Shown in pieces: positions 1-8,030 of a DNA stretch of 38,486 nucleotides; positions within the stretch are counted from its first letter, which is position 1, and the number at the start of each line of letters is the position of its first letter. The translations under genes and the position numbers were made by a program. The DNA lies in NCBI GenBank assembly GCA_902558375.1, contig CACEDQ010000010.1, positions 1 through 38,486 on the forward strand, read 5' to 3'. The notes beneath the pieces were generated by a model. That model saw only the letters and a list, made by a program, of their open reading frames with translations. It had not been told where the DNA came from and ran no database searches. This DNA comes from an uncultured SAR86 cluster bacterium. Its GTDB lineage: Bacteria; Pseudomonadota; Gammaproteobacteria; Magnimaribacterales; D2472.

Positions 1-1416
1 AAATAGTATCTGCCCATCTTTTTCTTGTGTCTCTTCATGCCCTTTACCCAAAATAACTAAACAGTCCTCTTTTTTAATTAAATTTGTTCCATGAATAATA
101 GCTGCTTTTCTATCTTCAATTACATCAATTTTGCTTTCACTTTTATTGTTTACAATGGCATCAGATAAAATTTCACTAAACTCTTCATTTCTAGAATTGT
201 CAGATGTAAATATTACCCTTTCAGCATATTTCAAAGCAGCATTAAGCATTAATGGTCTCTTTGATCTATCTCTATTACCTCCACAACCAAAAACAACAAC
301 CAAATTATCAAAAAAATCTTGCAATGACGATAGAAATAAAAGAAACCCTTCTGGATTATGCGCGTAATCAATAATTATATTTGCAGGAATATCTTTTATA
401 AAATCGCTCCTGCCTTTAGGAAGTTTTAGAAAGTCCAATTTATTGATCTTATTTTTATCAAATTTTGATAAACCAGCAGAACAAATGGCAAAAATTAAGT
501 TAACTATATTGAACTTTGGAAAAATAGATGTCTCAAATTGATATATTGAATCACCTTTTTCATTCTTCTCGATTATTTTGAATAATGATTTTTTGAAAGA
601 ACATTCAAGAATTTTGTAACATAGATCAGTAGAAGAATTATTAGAAACTTTTATTAGAGAGCTATCTTCAATGAATATATTAGGGTTCTCATTTAAAATT
701 TTATGGTTGATAAATTTACTTTCAGATTCAGTACTAAAAATTTTTAATTTACTTTGTGCATAGTTTTCAATGTTTTTATGATAATCAAGATGATCAGATC
801 CAATATTTAATATAGATGAAGATTTAAAATATTTGATATTCTCTAATCTATTCTGATCCAACGCATGTGAGGATATTTCAATACAAACTGCGATATTATT
901 TTTGATTTTATAAAAATTAAATATTTCAAATAATTCAAAAATATCAGGCGTTGTTTTTTTTGATATAGATTGATCTAATGGATTGGTATCATATTGAGTT
1001 CCAATAGTACCTATATATATCGAGCTATAGCCTTTTTTTGTGAGTAGTTGGTGGCATAAGTATGCTGACGTTGTTTTGCCATTTGTTCCTGTAAATGCAT
1101 AGTAATTATGGCTATTGAGATTGTTAATTTTATAGAAAGCTTCCAGAACTTTAAAAATCTTCTCATCACCACTAGATTGAAGATCTTTTACATAAATAAT
1201 ATTTTTATTTGATGAACAAAAATTTTTATCGTTATGAATAGCTAATTTTGCTCCTTTTTCAAAAGCTTCTTCTATATATTTGCTTCCATGATTTTGTGTT
1301 CCTTGTAAAGCAAAAAAAACAGAGCCCTCTTCTACTTTGTCAGTTGTGTTTGTAATACTCGAAATTTCTATTTCATTAGGGAATTGAATGCCAAGTATTT
1401 GTGCTAATTTATTCAT
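1..1416 (-). CDS. murE: UDP-N-acetylmuramoyl-tripeptide synthetase MurE (3' end cut by window edge)
   Basis: ATP-dependent cytoplasmic Mur ligase that adds the third stem-peptide residue (meso-diaminopimelate in Gram-negatives) to UDP-MurNAc-L-Ala-D-Glu. The frame is open from the ATG at 1416 to position 1, giving 472 residues of an expected 480-500, so only the C-terminal tip is missing. I can read the P-loop GTNGKTT (residues 110-116), the DHLDYH motif, the C-terminal-domain motif DYAHNPEG and GKGHEETQ near the end. The diaminopimelate-recognition motif, usually DNPR, reads DNSR (residues 406-409); the Asn and Arg are kept, so meso-DAP is still the likely substrate. The start overlaps the ftsI stop by 8 nt, indicating translational coupling in the dcw operon. 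The rest of the cluster (murF, mraY and so on) would follow outside the window. Confidence 0.95.
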   Translation of the reverse strand, partial: MNKLAQILGIQFPNEIEISSITNTTDKVEEGSVFFALQGTQNHGSKYIEEAFEKGAKLAIHNDKNFCSSNKNIIYVKDLQSSGDEKIFKVLEAFYKINNLNSHNYYAFTGTNGKTTSAYLCHQLLTKKGYSSIYIGTIGTQYDTNPLDQSISKKTTPDIFELFEIFNFYKIKNNIAVCIEISSHALDQNRLENIKYFKSSSILNIGSDHLDYHKNIENYAQSKLKIFSTESESKFINHKILNENPNIFIEDSSLIKVSNNSSTDLCYKILECSFKKSLFKIIEKNEKGDSIYQFETSIFPKFNIVNLIFAICSAGLSKFDKNKINKLDFLKLPKGRSDFIKDIPANIIIDYAHNPEGFLLFLSSLQDFFDNLVVVFGCGGNRDRSKRPLMLNAALKYAERVIFTSDNSRNEEFSEILSDAIVNNKSESKIDVIEDRKAAIIHGTNLIKKEDCLVILGKGHEETQEKDGQILF

Positions 1417-3028
1417 CCTCTAAATAACCCAAATAATTTAAAGAACTTTCAGCAACTTCTGCAAATAGAGGTGCGGCAATCATGCCACCTGAATATGCGT
1501 TTAGTCCAGGATCCTCAATTGATACGAATATTGTTAATGATTTCTCTGATAGAGGAGCAATACCAACAAAAGAAGCGCGATACAAATCTTCAGCGTAACC
1601 TGATCCTGATCTAATCCTATGCACAGTTCCAGTTTTTCCACCCTGAGTAAATCCATCTATTTTTGCTTTCTTACCAGTACCAAACTCCACAACTTTTTTT
1701 AAAGCGTCTAAGGTGTGATTAGCTGACTCTTTTGAGATAACTCTCTTATGTGTTACCTCGTCATTTACAAGTAGTTTAAAATCTTTACGAATTCCCTTAT
1801 TTGCAAAAGTTGAATAAGCAGATGTAATTTGATACGGGCTTACTGTGAAGCCATACCCATAGCCCATGCTGGCGAGCTCTCTATCTGAAACCTCTTCTTT
1901 ACTATTAATTAAACCAAAAGCTGCTGATGGGAAGTTGATTGATATTGGTTTACTAAAACCAAAATTATAGTAATTGGCCATCAAAGCATCATATCCCAAC
2001 CCTAATGCAATTTTGGATGCTCCAACTTGGCTTGAATGAGCAATAATTTCTTTAGGAGTTAACTGAACATAATTTTTTGTGTCAGAAATAATCTTCTCAC
2101 CTAATTGCAAACGTCTTGGCAACTCCATTAATTCATCAGGATTGATAACACCCTCATCAACAGCTTTCGAAAAAACTATAGGCTTTATAACAGATCCTAG
2201 CTCATATGCATCAACTAGAGCCCTGTTCTTTTGAATTGCCCTGTTTGGGTTGTTGGGGTTATATGAGGGATAGCTCGCTATTGCTAGTACTTCTCCGCTT
2301 AAATTATCAAATACCAACACTGTTCCTGCTTTAGCTTTATTTTTTACTATAGCTTCAACTAAATATTTATATGAATAAAACTGAATAGTTGAATCAATGG
2401 TTAAGACTATGTCTTGGCCTTTAATTGATTTTTCAATCTCAATAGGTTTTGAAATAATTTCCTGTTTTGCATTTTTATAAAATTTTTGTTTTCCAATCTT
2501 TCCTGAAAGCATCGAATCATAACTTTTTTCTAGTCCTTCTTGTGCTCTATCCTTTCCATAAAAACCAACAAGCGGTGCAATCTGTTCACCTAAAGGATAA
2601 TGTCTGCTTTGGCGTATTTCTAACTCTAATTCATTAAAATTAAGACCTTTAATAATTGACTGCTCTTCAGCAGTTAAACCTTTTTTAAGAAGAGTTTTCC
2701 TCTTAAAAGGCTCAATAATAGAAATATCCTCATCTATCTCCATAAGGTCTTTAAGCTTAAGAAATTTGTCAATATTTAAACCCTTTAAAGCATATAAGTC
2801 ATAATTAATAATCGAAACCGCTAGCGGAAACTTGTTTCTGTCATATATCGCTCCTCTAACAGGATTAATTTCTCTATATTTTATATATCTTTTTTTTCCT
2901 TCATTTTGCAAAAAAAGACTGTCTTCGACTTGAACTAATATAATCTTATAAACAACAGCAAAGATTGCCCCAACAAGACAAAAGCATGTAACGAATAGTC
3001 TCCAGTTTATAAAATTAATTTTTTTCAT
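1409..3028 (-). CDS. ftsI: Peptidoglycan D,D-transpeptidase FtsI (PBP3)
   Basis: Septal class B penicillin-binding protein that cross-links peptidoglycan at the division site with FtsW. It has 539 residues, close to the usual 550-590. A single N-terminal membrane anchor spans about residues 10-32, followed by the dimerisation/pedestal domain and the transpeptidase domain. The nucleophile motif SxxK is SVIK (S279-K282) and the third motif is KTGT (465-468). Two departures stand out: the SxN motif reads SSQ (332-334), and the residue before the GS of the SxxK motif is Leu where Pro is common (ELGSVIKP). The start lies 14 nt inside ftsL and the stop overlaps murE by 8 nt. Identity is firm from motifs and context; the effect of the altered motif is unknown. 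Confidence 0.96.
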   Translation of the reverse strand: MKKINFINWRLFVTCFCLVGAIFAVVYKIILVQVEDSLFLQNEGKKRYIKYREINPVRGAIYDRNKFPLAVSIINYDLYALKGLNIDKFLKLKDLMEIDEDISIIEPFKRKTLLKKGLTAEEQSIIKGLNFNELELEIRQSRHYPLGEQIAPLVGFYGKDRAQEGLEKSYDSMLSGKIGKQKFYKNAKQEIISKPIEIEKSIKGQDIVLTIDSTIQFYSYKYLVEAIVKNKAKAGTVLVFDNLSGEVLAIASYPSYNPNNPNRAIQKNRALVDAYELGSVIKPIVFSKAVDEGVINPDELMELPRRLQLGEKIISDTKNYVQLTPKEIIAHSSQVGASKIALGLGYDALMANYYNFGFSKPISINFPSAAFGLINSKEEVSDRELASMGYGYGFTVSPYQITSAYSTFANKGIRKDFKLLVNDEVTHKRVISKESANHTLDALKKVVEFGTGKKAKIDGFTQGGKTGTVHRIRSGSGYAEDLYRASFVGIAPLSEKSLTIFVSIEDPGLNAYSGGMIAAPLFAEVAESSLNYLGYLEDE

Positions 3029-3299
3029 TAGTGGTGGTTTTAATTATGGTCTTAGGCTTCCTTTTAACCATGCCAAGCTCTTCCTTAGCAATGCGCTCAA
3101 TGTAAGCAGGTGAATTATTGGTATATGACTGAGTAATTAGTTTTATATTTTTATCTTTAAATGATTCATGCTCTTTAATTAGGTTTTCTTGATTGTTATT
3201 TAATCTATTTATTTCAAATGAAAGTTTAATTTTTTCAAGACTGAGAAAGATGATAGAAAATAACATCAAAATTAATATTGAGTTTTGTTTATTGGTCAT
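3015..3299 (-). CDS. ftsL: Cell division protein FtsL
   Basis: Small bitopic inner-membrane protein that forms the FtsQLB complex and activates FtsWI at the septum. It has 94 residues with a very short cytoplasmic start, one membrane helix at about residues 8-24, then a charged, heptad-like periplasmic coiled-coil stretch (about 27-60) and a tail containing the IAKEELGM-type sequence common in FtsL. Sequence conservation in this family is low, so the call rests on size, topology and its position between rsmH (4-nt overlap) and ftsI (14-nt overlap), which is the canonical order. Confidence 0.9.
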   Translation of the reverse strand: MTNKQNSILILMLFSIIFLSLEKIKLSFEINRLNNNQENLIKEHESFKDKNIKLITQSYTNNSPAYIERIAKEELGMVKRKPKTIIKTTTNEKN

Positions 3300-4189
3300 A
3301 ATTTTTTAAACACTCTCATGATTGCACTTCTTGATCTATTGTTTAGTTCAATCTCTTTAGCAGATGGCCTTACCTTTTTTGCTATACATTCAAATTCTTT
3401 AAATTCTTCATTATTTATTGGTATATCTTTGGGATAATTTTTTATTTCAGCTTTAAAAAAATTTTTAACAATATTATCTTCCAAAGAGTGAAAAGAAATA
3501 ACCACAACGATCCCATTTTTTTTGAGTAAACTCTTTGCATGAATTAAAGAGTCTGATAGCTCAATCAATTCATCATTTAAATGAATTCTTAATGCTTGAA
3601 ATGATTTTGTAGCTGGATGAATTTTATTTTTTCTATCTGGATATATATCCTGAATAAGGTTTGCTAGCTGCAATGTTGAATCAAAAGTATTTTTATTTCG
3701 ATATTCTACAATATTACGTGCAATCAACTTTGCATGCTTTTCATCTCCATATTTATATAAAACTTCTTTAATATCATCTTCAGTTGCTTTATTGATCCAG
3801 TCCGCTAAAGGTTTTCCTTTTTTTGTATCAAACCTCATATCAAGAGGTCCATCATGTCTAAAACTAAATCCCCTAGAAGCATCATCGAAATGAGTTGAGC
3901 AAGTACCCAAATCATATAGAATTCCATCTACTGAATCTTTACTAAAATATTTATTAATGTTGCTAAATGAATCATGAATGATCTTAAAGTTAGTATTTTC
4001 AATATTGTTTGCATGCTGAATGGCATCATTATCTTTATCAAAAGAAGTTAATTGAGAATTGGAGGAAATTGTTTCTAAAATTTTTTGCGTATGACCGCCG
4101 CGACCATAAGTGCAATCTATGTAACTGCCTTCTTTTTTATGAACTAAAAAATCTACTGACTCTTCCAGTAAGACTGGAAAATGAAGCAT
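3296..4189 (-). CDS. rsmH: 16S rRNA (cytosine(1402)-N(4))-methyltransferase RsmH
   Basis: SAM-dependent methyltransferase (formerly MraW) that modifies C1402 in the ribosomal P site. It has 297 residues, slightly short of the usual 310-315. The SAM-binding GRGGHT is at residues 29-34, and the family signature around residues 91-121 is present (LYDLG, then GFSFRHDGPLDMRFD). The C-terminus has the typical SFHSLEDNIVK and RPSAKEIELNNRSRSA segments. It begins 1 nt after the ftsZ stop, which is not the standard neighbour (normally mraZ precedes rsmH directly), and overlaps ftsL by 4 nt. Confidence 0.96.
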   Translation of the reverse strand: MLHFPVLLEESVDFLVHKKEGSYIDCTYGRGGHTQKILETISSNSQLTSFDKDNDAIQHANNIENTNFKIIHDSFSNINKYFSKDSVDGILYDLGTCSTHFDDASRGFSFRHDGPLDMRFDTKKGKPLADWINKATEDDIKEVLYKYGDEKHAKLIARNIVEYRNKNTFDSTLQLANLIQDIYPDRKNKIHPATKSFQALRIHLNDELIELSDSLIHAKSLLKKNGIVVVISFHSLEDNIVKNFFKAEIKNYPKDIPINNEEFKEFECIAKKVRPSAKEIELNNRSRSAIMRVFKKL

Positions 4190-4190
4190 C

Positions 4191-5300
4191 TTAATCTACT
4201 TGTTTTCTCATAAAAGTTGGCACATCAAGGAAATCAATTTCCGCTGCAGACGATGTGCCACCTTTTTGACTTGTTTGTTCTTTATTCAATCCAACAGGAT
4301 TTAATTGCATTGATGGCTGATTATCAATGACTAATTTTGGGGCTCTTTGATCAACACCAGTGGCCACAATAGTTACCAGTAGATCATCTTTTACCGAGTC
4401 ATCATATACAAGTCCATAAATTATATTTGCATCCTCATGAACAATTTCTTCTACAATATCAGCAACTTCTGCCTGATCGCCCAAGGTTGGTTTTGCTGCA
4501 GTAATATTAACTAAGACACCTCTTGCATTTTTTAGATTAATATCTTCAAGTAATTCACTTCTTACAGCTTGAGTAGCTGCAGCTTCTGCTCTATTTTTGC
4601 CACTTGCTCTTCCTGTACCCATCATTGCAATGCCTTTTTCAGACATGACAGTTTTTACATCAGCAAAATCGACATTGATATGTCCTTTTTTTAAGATGAT
4701 ATCTGATATGCCTTGAACAGCACCTTTTAATACATCATCTGCTTTAGCAAATGCATCCTGCATAGCTGTATCTTCACCTAAAATCTCATATAACTTTTGA
4801 TTTGGAATAGTTACAAGACTGTCAACCTCTTCAACAAGAGCAGCTAAGCCTTTTTCAGCTGCAGTCATTCTTTTTTTACCTTCAAATTTAAACGGTTTTG
4901 TAACAACAGCAACTGTAAGTGCTCCCAAATCTTTAGCAATAGATGCAACTACTGGGGCTGCTCCAGTTCCGGTTCCACCACCCATACCGGCAGTTATAAA
5001 AATCATATCAGCTCCAACTAATAATTCTTCTATCGCAGCTCTATCGCTTTCAGCAGCTTTTCTTCCAACATCTGGATTTGCTCCGGCTCCAAGCCCTTTT
5101 GTCAAACCATTACCAAGTTTTAATGTTATTGCTCCATCCGCCATTGAAAGAGCTTGAGTATCTGTATTAGCGCAAATAAAGTCTACTCCTTCAATATTAT
5201 GATTAATCATATGAATAACAGCATTTCCACCAGCGCCTCCAACACCTACAACTTTAATCTTTGCGTTTTCTACTGCTTGCCCTATTACTTCAAAATTCAT
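4191..5300 (-). CDS. ftsZ: Cell division GTPase FtsZ, relocated to second place in the dcw operon
   Basis: Tubulin-like GTPase that forms the Z-ring. It has 369 residues. The tubulin signature GGGTGTGA is at residues 107-114, preceded by the N-terminal GVGGAGGNAV nucleotide-binding loop. The C-terminus ends in a conserved tail peptide of the FLDVPTFMRKQ type (about 357-367) that binds FtsA/ZipA, so the gene is full length. A good Shine-Dalgarno AGGGG lies 6-7 nt before the ATG. It sits 12 nt behind mraZ and 1 nt before rsmH, whereas in the standard dcw cluster it is last, after ftsA. This placement makes it the second gene of the MraZ-controlled transcript. Confidence 0.98.
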   Translation of the reverse strand: MNFEVIGQAVENAKIKVVGVGGAGGNAVIHMINHNIEGVDFICANTDTQALSMADGAITLKLGNGLTKGLGAGANPDVGRKAAESDRAAIEELLVGADMIFITAGMGGGTGTGAAPVVASIAKDLGALTVAVVTKPFKFEGKKRMTAAEKGLAALVEEVDSLVTIPNQKLYEILGEDTAMQDAFAKADDVLKGAVQGISDIILKKGHINVDFADVKTVMSEKGIAMMGTGRASGKNRAEAAATQAVRSELLEDINLKNARGVLVNITAAKPTLGDQAEVADIVEEIVHEDANIIYGLVYDDSVKDDLLVTIVATGVDQRAPKLVIDNQPSMQLNPVGLNKEQTSQKGGTSSAAEIDFLDVPTFMRKQVD

Positions 5301-5312
5301 TTTTATCCCCTG

Positions 5313-5780
5313 TTAAAAAGACATTGATTTAATGCTCTCTGGAAGAACTACATCTAAAATTTCTGTTGCTAATGATCCACCAGTTTGTCTCATTTCCCAA
5401 TTAGAAACATTCCATATTTCAAATTTATTACCCATGCCAATTAATGAGATCTGCTTTTCATTAATCAATTCTGCATACTTTCTTAATTCAGATGGGATTA
5501 AAACTAGCATTCTTCCATTTGGATCAAATTCCGTAACACTTGCATTACCTAAGATAGTCCATTGTAGATTTCTTACAATTGGATCAAGTCCTTGAAGAGA
5601 TTCTAATTTTGAAGAAATTTCTAACCATTGAGACTTAGGATATATTTTTAATGATGGGTATTGTGGATCTTTGGTTATAACAATTTGAGTTTCATTTTTT
5701 TGAATAAAACTGGCCCGATATTTAGCAGGTATTGCTAATCTACCCTTTTGATCAAGCGAAACTGTGTTAAAACCATACAT
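5313..5780 (-). CDS. mraZ: Transcriptional regulator MraZ
   Basis: AbrB-fold DNA-binding protein that represses the dcw operon by binding direct repeats before its own gene. It has 155 residues (usual about 145-155). Both DxxxR motifs are visible, DQKGR (10-14) and DPNGR (86-90), each followed by the hydrophobic strand of the swapped-hairpin fold. The start is fixed by homology (the family opens with about nine residues before the first DxKGR) and is an ATG at 5780 with no usable Shine-Dalgarno; the predicted transcription start lies within 1-2 nt of it. First gene of the division operon. Confidence 0.96.
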   Translation of the reverse strand: MYGFNTVSLDQKGRLAIPAKYRASFIQKNETQIVITKDPQYPSLKIYPKSQWLEISSKLESLQGLDPIVRNLQWTILGNASVTEFDPNGRMLVLIPSELRKYAELINEKQISLIGMGNKFEIWNVSNWEMRQTGGSLATEILDVVLPESIKSMSF

Positions 5781-5787
5781 GGATTAA

Positions 5788-5840
5788 AATATATAGCCTT
5801 TTTACACACTTTGCAACACATTTACACACTTTTTCACACT
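5788..5840 (-). promoter_or_regulatory. MraZ operator (four 10-bp direct repeats) overlapping the dcw promoter
   Basis: Read on the minus strand, four consecutive 10-base blocks (5840-5831, 5830-5821, 5820-5811, 5810-5801) carry GTGTG, GTGTG, GTGTT and GTGTG in the same register. MraZ boxes in other bacteria are TGGG/GTGGG-type repeats with the same 10-bp period, so this is very probably the autoregulatory operator with a changed core. A sigma-70-type promoter lies across it: -35 TTGCAA (5816-5811), 17-nt spacer, -10 TATATT (5793-5788). The start point would fall at about 5781, next to the mraZ ATG, implying a leaderless mRNA. Confidence 0.75.
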
Positions 5841-5862
5841 ATATAAATGATATAAAAAAGTT

Positions 5863-6191
5863 GAGTTGGTTTATAAGCCGGATTCTGTTGAAGATGATCA
5901 TCTATCTTGATACTGTGTTGCCACAATATTCTAGCAACCTACCCAAATCCTAAGCGAGCAACTTAAAAGGATTTCTATTTGGTCTTGCTTCGGGCCGGGG
6001 TTTACAATGCCTTAACTGTCTCCACTTAAGCGGTGAGCTCTTACCTCACCATTTCACCCTTACCAAAAATATTGGCGGTATACTTTCTGTTGCACTTTCC
6101 GTAGACTCACGTCTCCCAGGTGTTACCTGGCGCCCTGCTCTATGAAGTCCGGACTTTCCTCTAACTAAGTTAGCGATCATCCAACCAACTC
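5863..6191 (-). ncRNA. rnpB: RNase P RNA (bacterial type A)
   Basis: Catalytic RNA of ribonuclease P, which matures the 5' end of tRNAs. On the minus strand the conserved type A blocks appear in order: GAGGAAAGTCCGG (P4 region), GGCGCCAGGTAA, GGTAAGGGTGAAA with GGTAAGAGCTCACC, GACCAAATAG, and the 3' block ACAGAATCCGGCTTAT. The ends are set by helix P1: GAGTTGGTT at 6191-6183 pairs with AACCAACTC at 5871-5863. About 329 nt, slightly shorter than E. coli. A T-run on the transcribed strand (5859-5854) follows the 3' end. It lies between rsmI and mraZ, the arrangement also found in Pseudomonas. Confidence 0.97.
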
Positions 6192-6197
6192 GTGGCT

Positions 6198-6226
6198 ATT
6201 ATAAATAGTTTTTAGATAGATGCTAA
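6198..6226 (-). promoter_or_regulatory. Promoter of rnpB
   Basis: Perfect -10 TATAAT (6203-6198), 17-nt spacer, -35 TTAGCA (6226-6221; four of six match TTGACA). The -10 is six nt before the deduced RNA 5' end at 6191, exactly where a start point is expected. The -35 overlaps the rsmI stop codon. Confidence 0.75.
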
Positions 6227-7047
6227 TCAAGTTCTAGCAATTGTTTATAAACATCTCTTTTATTTTCTTTGGTAATCATAGATATCAGCTTTGCGGCATC
6301 TTTTGGTGGCATATTCTCTAAAAATGCTTTTTGTATTTTTTTATCTAATTTTGTGTATTTAATTTCCGCGGAACTGCCTTCTATCACAATGACAAACTCA
6401 CCTTTTAAAACTAATTCATCACTATTAATCTTCTCTATCAATGACGCTATCGTTCCTCTCTCTATGGTTTCATGAATTTTAGTCATTTCTCGACACAGTG
6501 AAATCTTGTTATGTTGAGAGTGCTCTTCAAACAAATATTGAATTGTTTCAGGGAGTCTTTTTCCTGATTCAAAAAGAATTATTGTTTCAGAGTACTTCTT
6601 TAAAGATTTTATAAATTCAACTTTTTGTTTCTTCTTTTTGGGCACAAAACCTAAAAAAGTGAAACTTGATGTTGGAAGTCCTGATAAAACAACTGCATTG
6701 ATTATTGAAGATGGTCCTGGAATGTGGCTAAAATTAATTTTGTGGTTTATGCATTCTTGTATTAGGTGATATCCAGGATCAGATATTGCTGGAGTGCCTG
6801 CATCGCTGATAATTGCTATTTCTAAATTTTGATCTTCGATAAGTTTTTTAATAATAATATTTGTAACCTTTTTTTCATTGTGCTCATGAAAAGAAGAACA
6901 TTTAGATCGACAATCAATAAAATTTAATAATTTTTTTGCATTTCTTGTATCTTCTGCAAAAATATAATCTGCACTTTTTAGAGCTTCAATTGCTCTAAGT
7001 GATATATCATTTAAATTACCTATTGGTGTTGAAATTAAATTTAACAT
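6223..7047 (-). CDS. rsmI: 16S rRNA (cytidine(1402)-2'-O)-methyltransferase RsmI
   Basis: SAM-dependent tetrapyrrole-methylase-fold enzyme (formerly YraL) that methylates the ribose of C1402, the same nucleotide whose base RsmH modifies. It has 274 residues. The N-terminal signature STPIGNLNDIS, AEDTRN, the FHEHNE segment and the glycine-rich ISDAGTPAISDPG are all present. The start is ATG at 7047. It is divergent from the LpoA-like lipoprotein with a 17-bp gap, the same pairing as yraL/yraM in E. coli, and it ends in the rnpB promoter. Confidence 0.96.
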   Translation of the reverse strand: MLNLISTPIGNLNDISLRAIEALKSADYIFAEDTRNAKKLLNFIDCRSKCSSFHEHNEKKVTNIIIKKLIEDQNLEIAIISDAGTPAISDPGYHLIQECINHKINFSHIPGPSSIINAVVLSGLPTSSFTFLGFVPKKKKQKVEFIKSLKKYSETIILFESGKRLPETIQYLFEEHSQHNKISLCREMTKIHETIERGTIASLIEKINSDELVLKGEFVIVIEGSSAEIKYTKLDKKIQKAFLENMPPKDAAKLISMITKENKRDVYKQLLELD

Positions 7048-7064
7048 TTTTTAAAGAATTAAAT

Positions 7065-8030
7065 ATGTTTAAACAAAGCTTAACATTTATTACTGTATTT
7101 TTATTAGCTATCCTTTCAAGCTGCGCTGGATCTGATAATAATTTCAAGAAAAATTTTTTAACTGAAAATGATATTAGAGAAACTCTGAGAAAAAATGAAT
7201 TAAAACTAAATTATTTAACAAATGATAAGAATAAAGAATATTTTATATCTTCGTTATTAGAGTCAGGCTATAAATTTAATATTGTTTTTGATGGCGATGG
7301 AAAAAAGCTTAGAGATAGATTAACAGAATCTAATCTTTCATTTTTTTGTAATAGTTTTTTAGATGATCAGTTATATCATCTCGAAAATATACTTTTTTAT
7401 AATAATAATTCTAAAGAAAAGCTTTTAGTTGCATTCAGCAATGAATATGAAAATAGAATAAATACTTTAGAGGAAAAATATCCTGAAGTTAGATTTTTTT
7501 TAATAAGCAATAACTTTGATGCCTTTTCACAGAAAATAACAGGAATTGAATCAAGTTTGAAAAGACTAAATGGTCTGGAATCATTAGATAGAAATATCAC
7601 TATTAATCATAACCCAAGAGAAAGAAAAGATTTTAATAAGATCTTTTTCTTAACTAGCTATGATATTGGTAAAAGTCTTGTTCCAATTTTTAGAAGTTAT
7701 TTAATAAATACTGAATTTTATTCAACTACTGAACTATTAATGGGAGCATCTTCATTAAAAGAACTTAATGATTTTGAAAATGTAATAATTCCTGTACCAA
7801 ATTACCTTTTTAAAGAAATTTCATTAAATAAAGATATTAAAAGTATTGAGGATGAGTTGAATAAGGCATTGATTGAAGACCTTATTTTAGCTGAAGGTAT
7901 ATATCAAAGTAACATTAGCAACATTAATATGATGTTTAACTCAGGAATTTCAAGAGTCTCAAAAGGACAATGTATTAATAGAACCCTTCCTTTATGGAAA
8001 GTATCTCCAGATACAACTAATCCTCTTTAA
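7065..8030 (+). CDS. LpoA-like outer-membrane lipoprotein (C-terminal domain only)
   Basis: LpoA is the outer-membrane lipoprotein that activates the peptidoglycan synthase PBP1A. From the ATG at 7065 the protein has 321 residues and begins with a lipoprotein signal ending at the lipobox LSSC (Cys about residue 20). An upstream in-frame start would bury the signal and is rejected. The C-terminal half contains a segment resembling the periplasmic-binding-protein fold of LppC/LpoA (region around KIFFLTSYDIGKSLVPIF) and a closing IxRxLPxW-like sequence. The large N-terminal TPR domain of E. coli LpoA (678 residues) is absent. Divergent rsmI supports the assignment because yraL/yraM are neighbours elsewhere. 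The call is moderate: similarity is weak and context carries weight. The 3' end overlaps sspA by 14 nt, tail to tail. Confidence 0.62.
   Translation: MFKQSLTFITVFLLAILSSCAGSDNNFKKNFLTENDIRETLRKNELKLNYLTNDKNKEYFISSLLESGYKFNIVFDGDGKKLRDRLTESNLSFFCNSFLDDQLYHLENILFYNNNSKEKLLVAFSNEYENRINTLEEKYPEVRFFLISNNFDAFSQKITGIESSLKRLNGLESLDRNITINHNPRERKDFNKIFFLTSYDIGKSLVPIFRSYLINTEFYSTTELLMGASSLKELNDFENVIIPVPNYLFKEISLNKDIKSIEDELNKALIEDLILAEGIYQSNISNINMMFNSGISRVSKGQCINRTLPLWKVSPDTTNPL

Noticed and set aside
190-201. MurE motif DNSR in place of DNPR
   Set aside because: The Asn and Arg that matter for diaminopimelate recognition are kept, and the Pro to Ser change alone does not argue for another amino acid.
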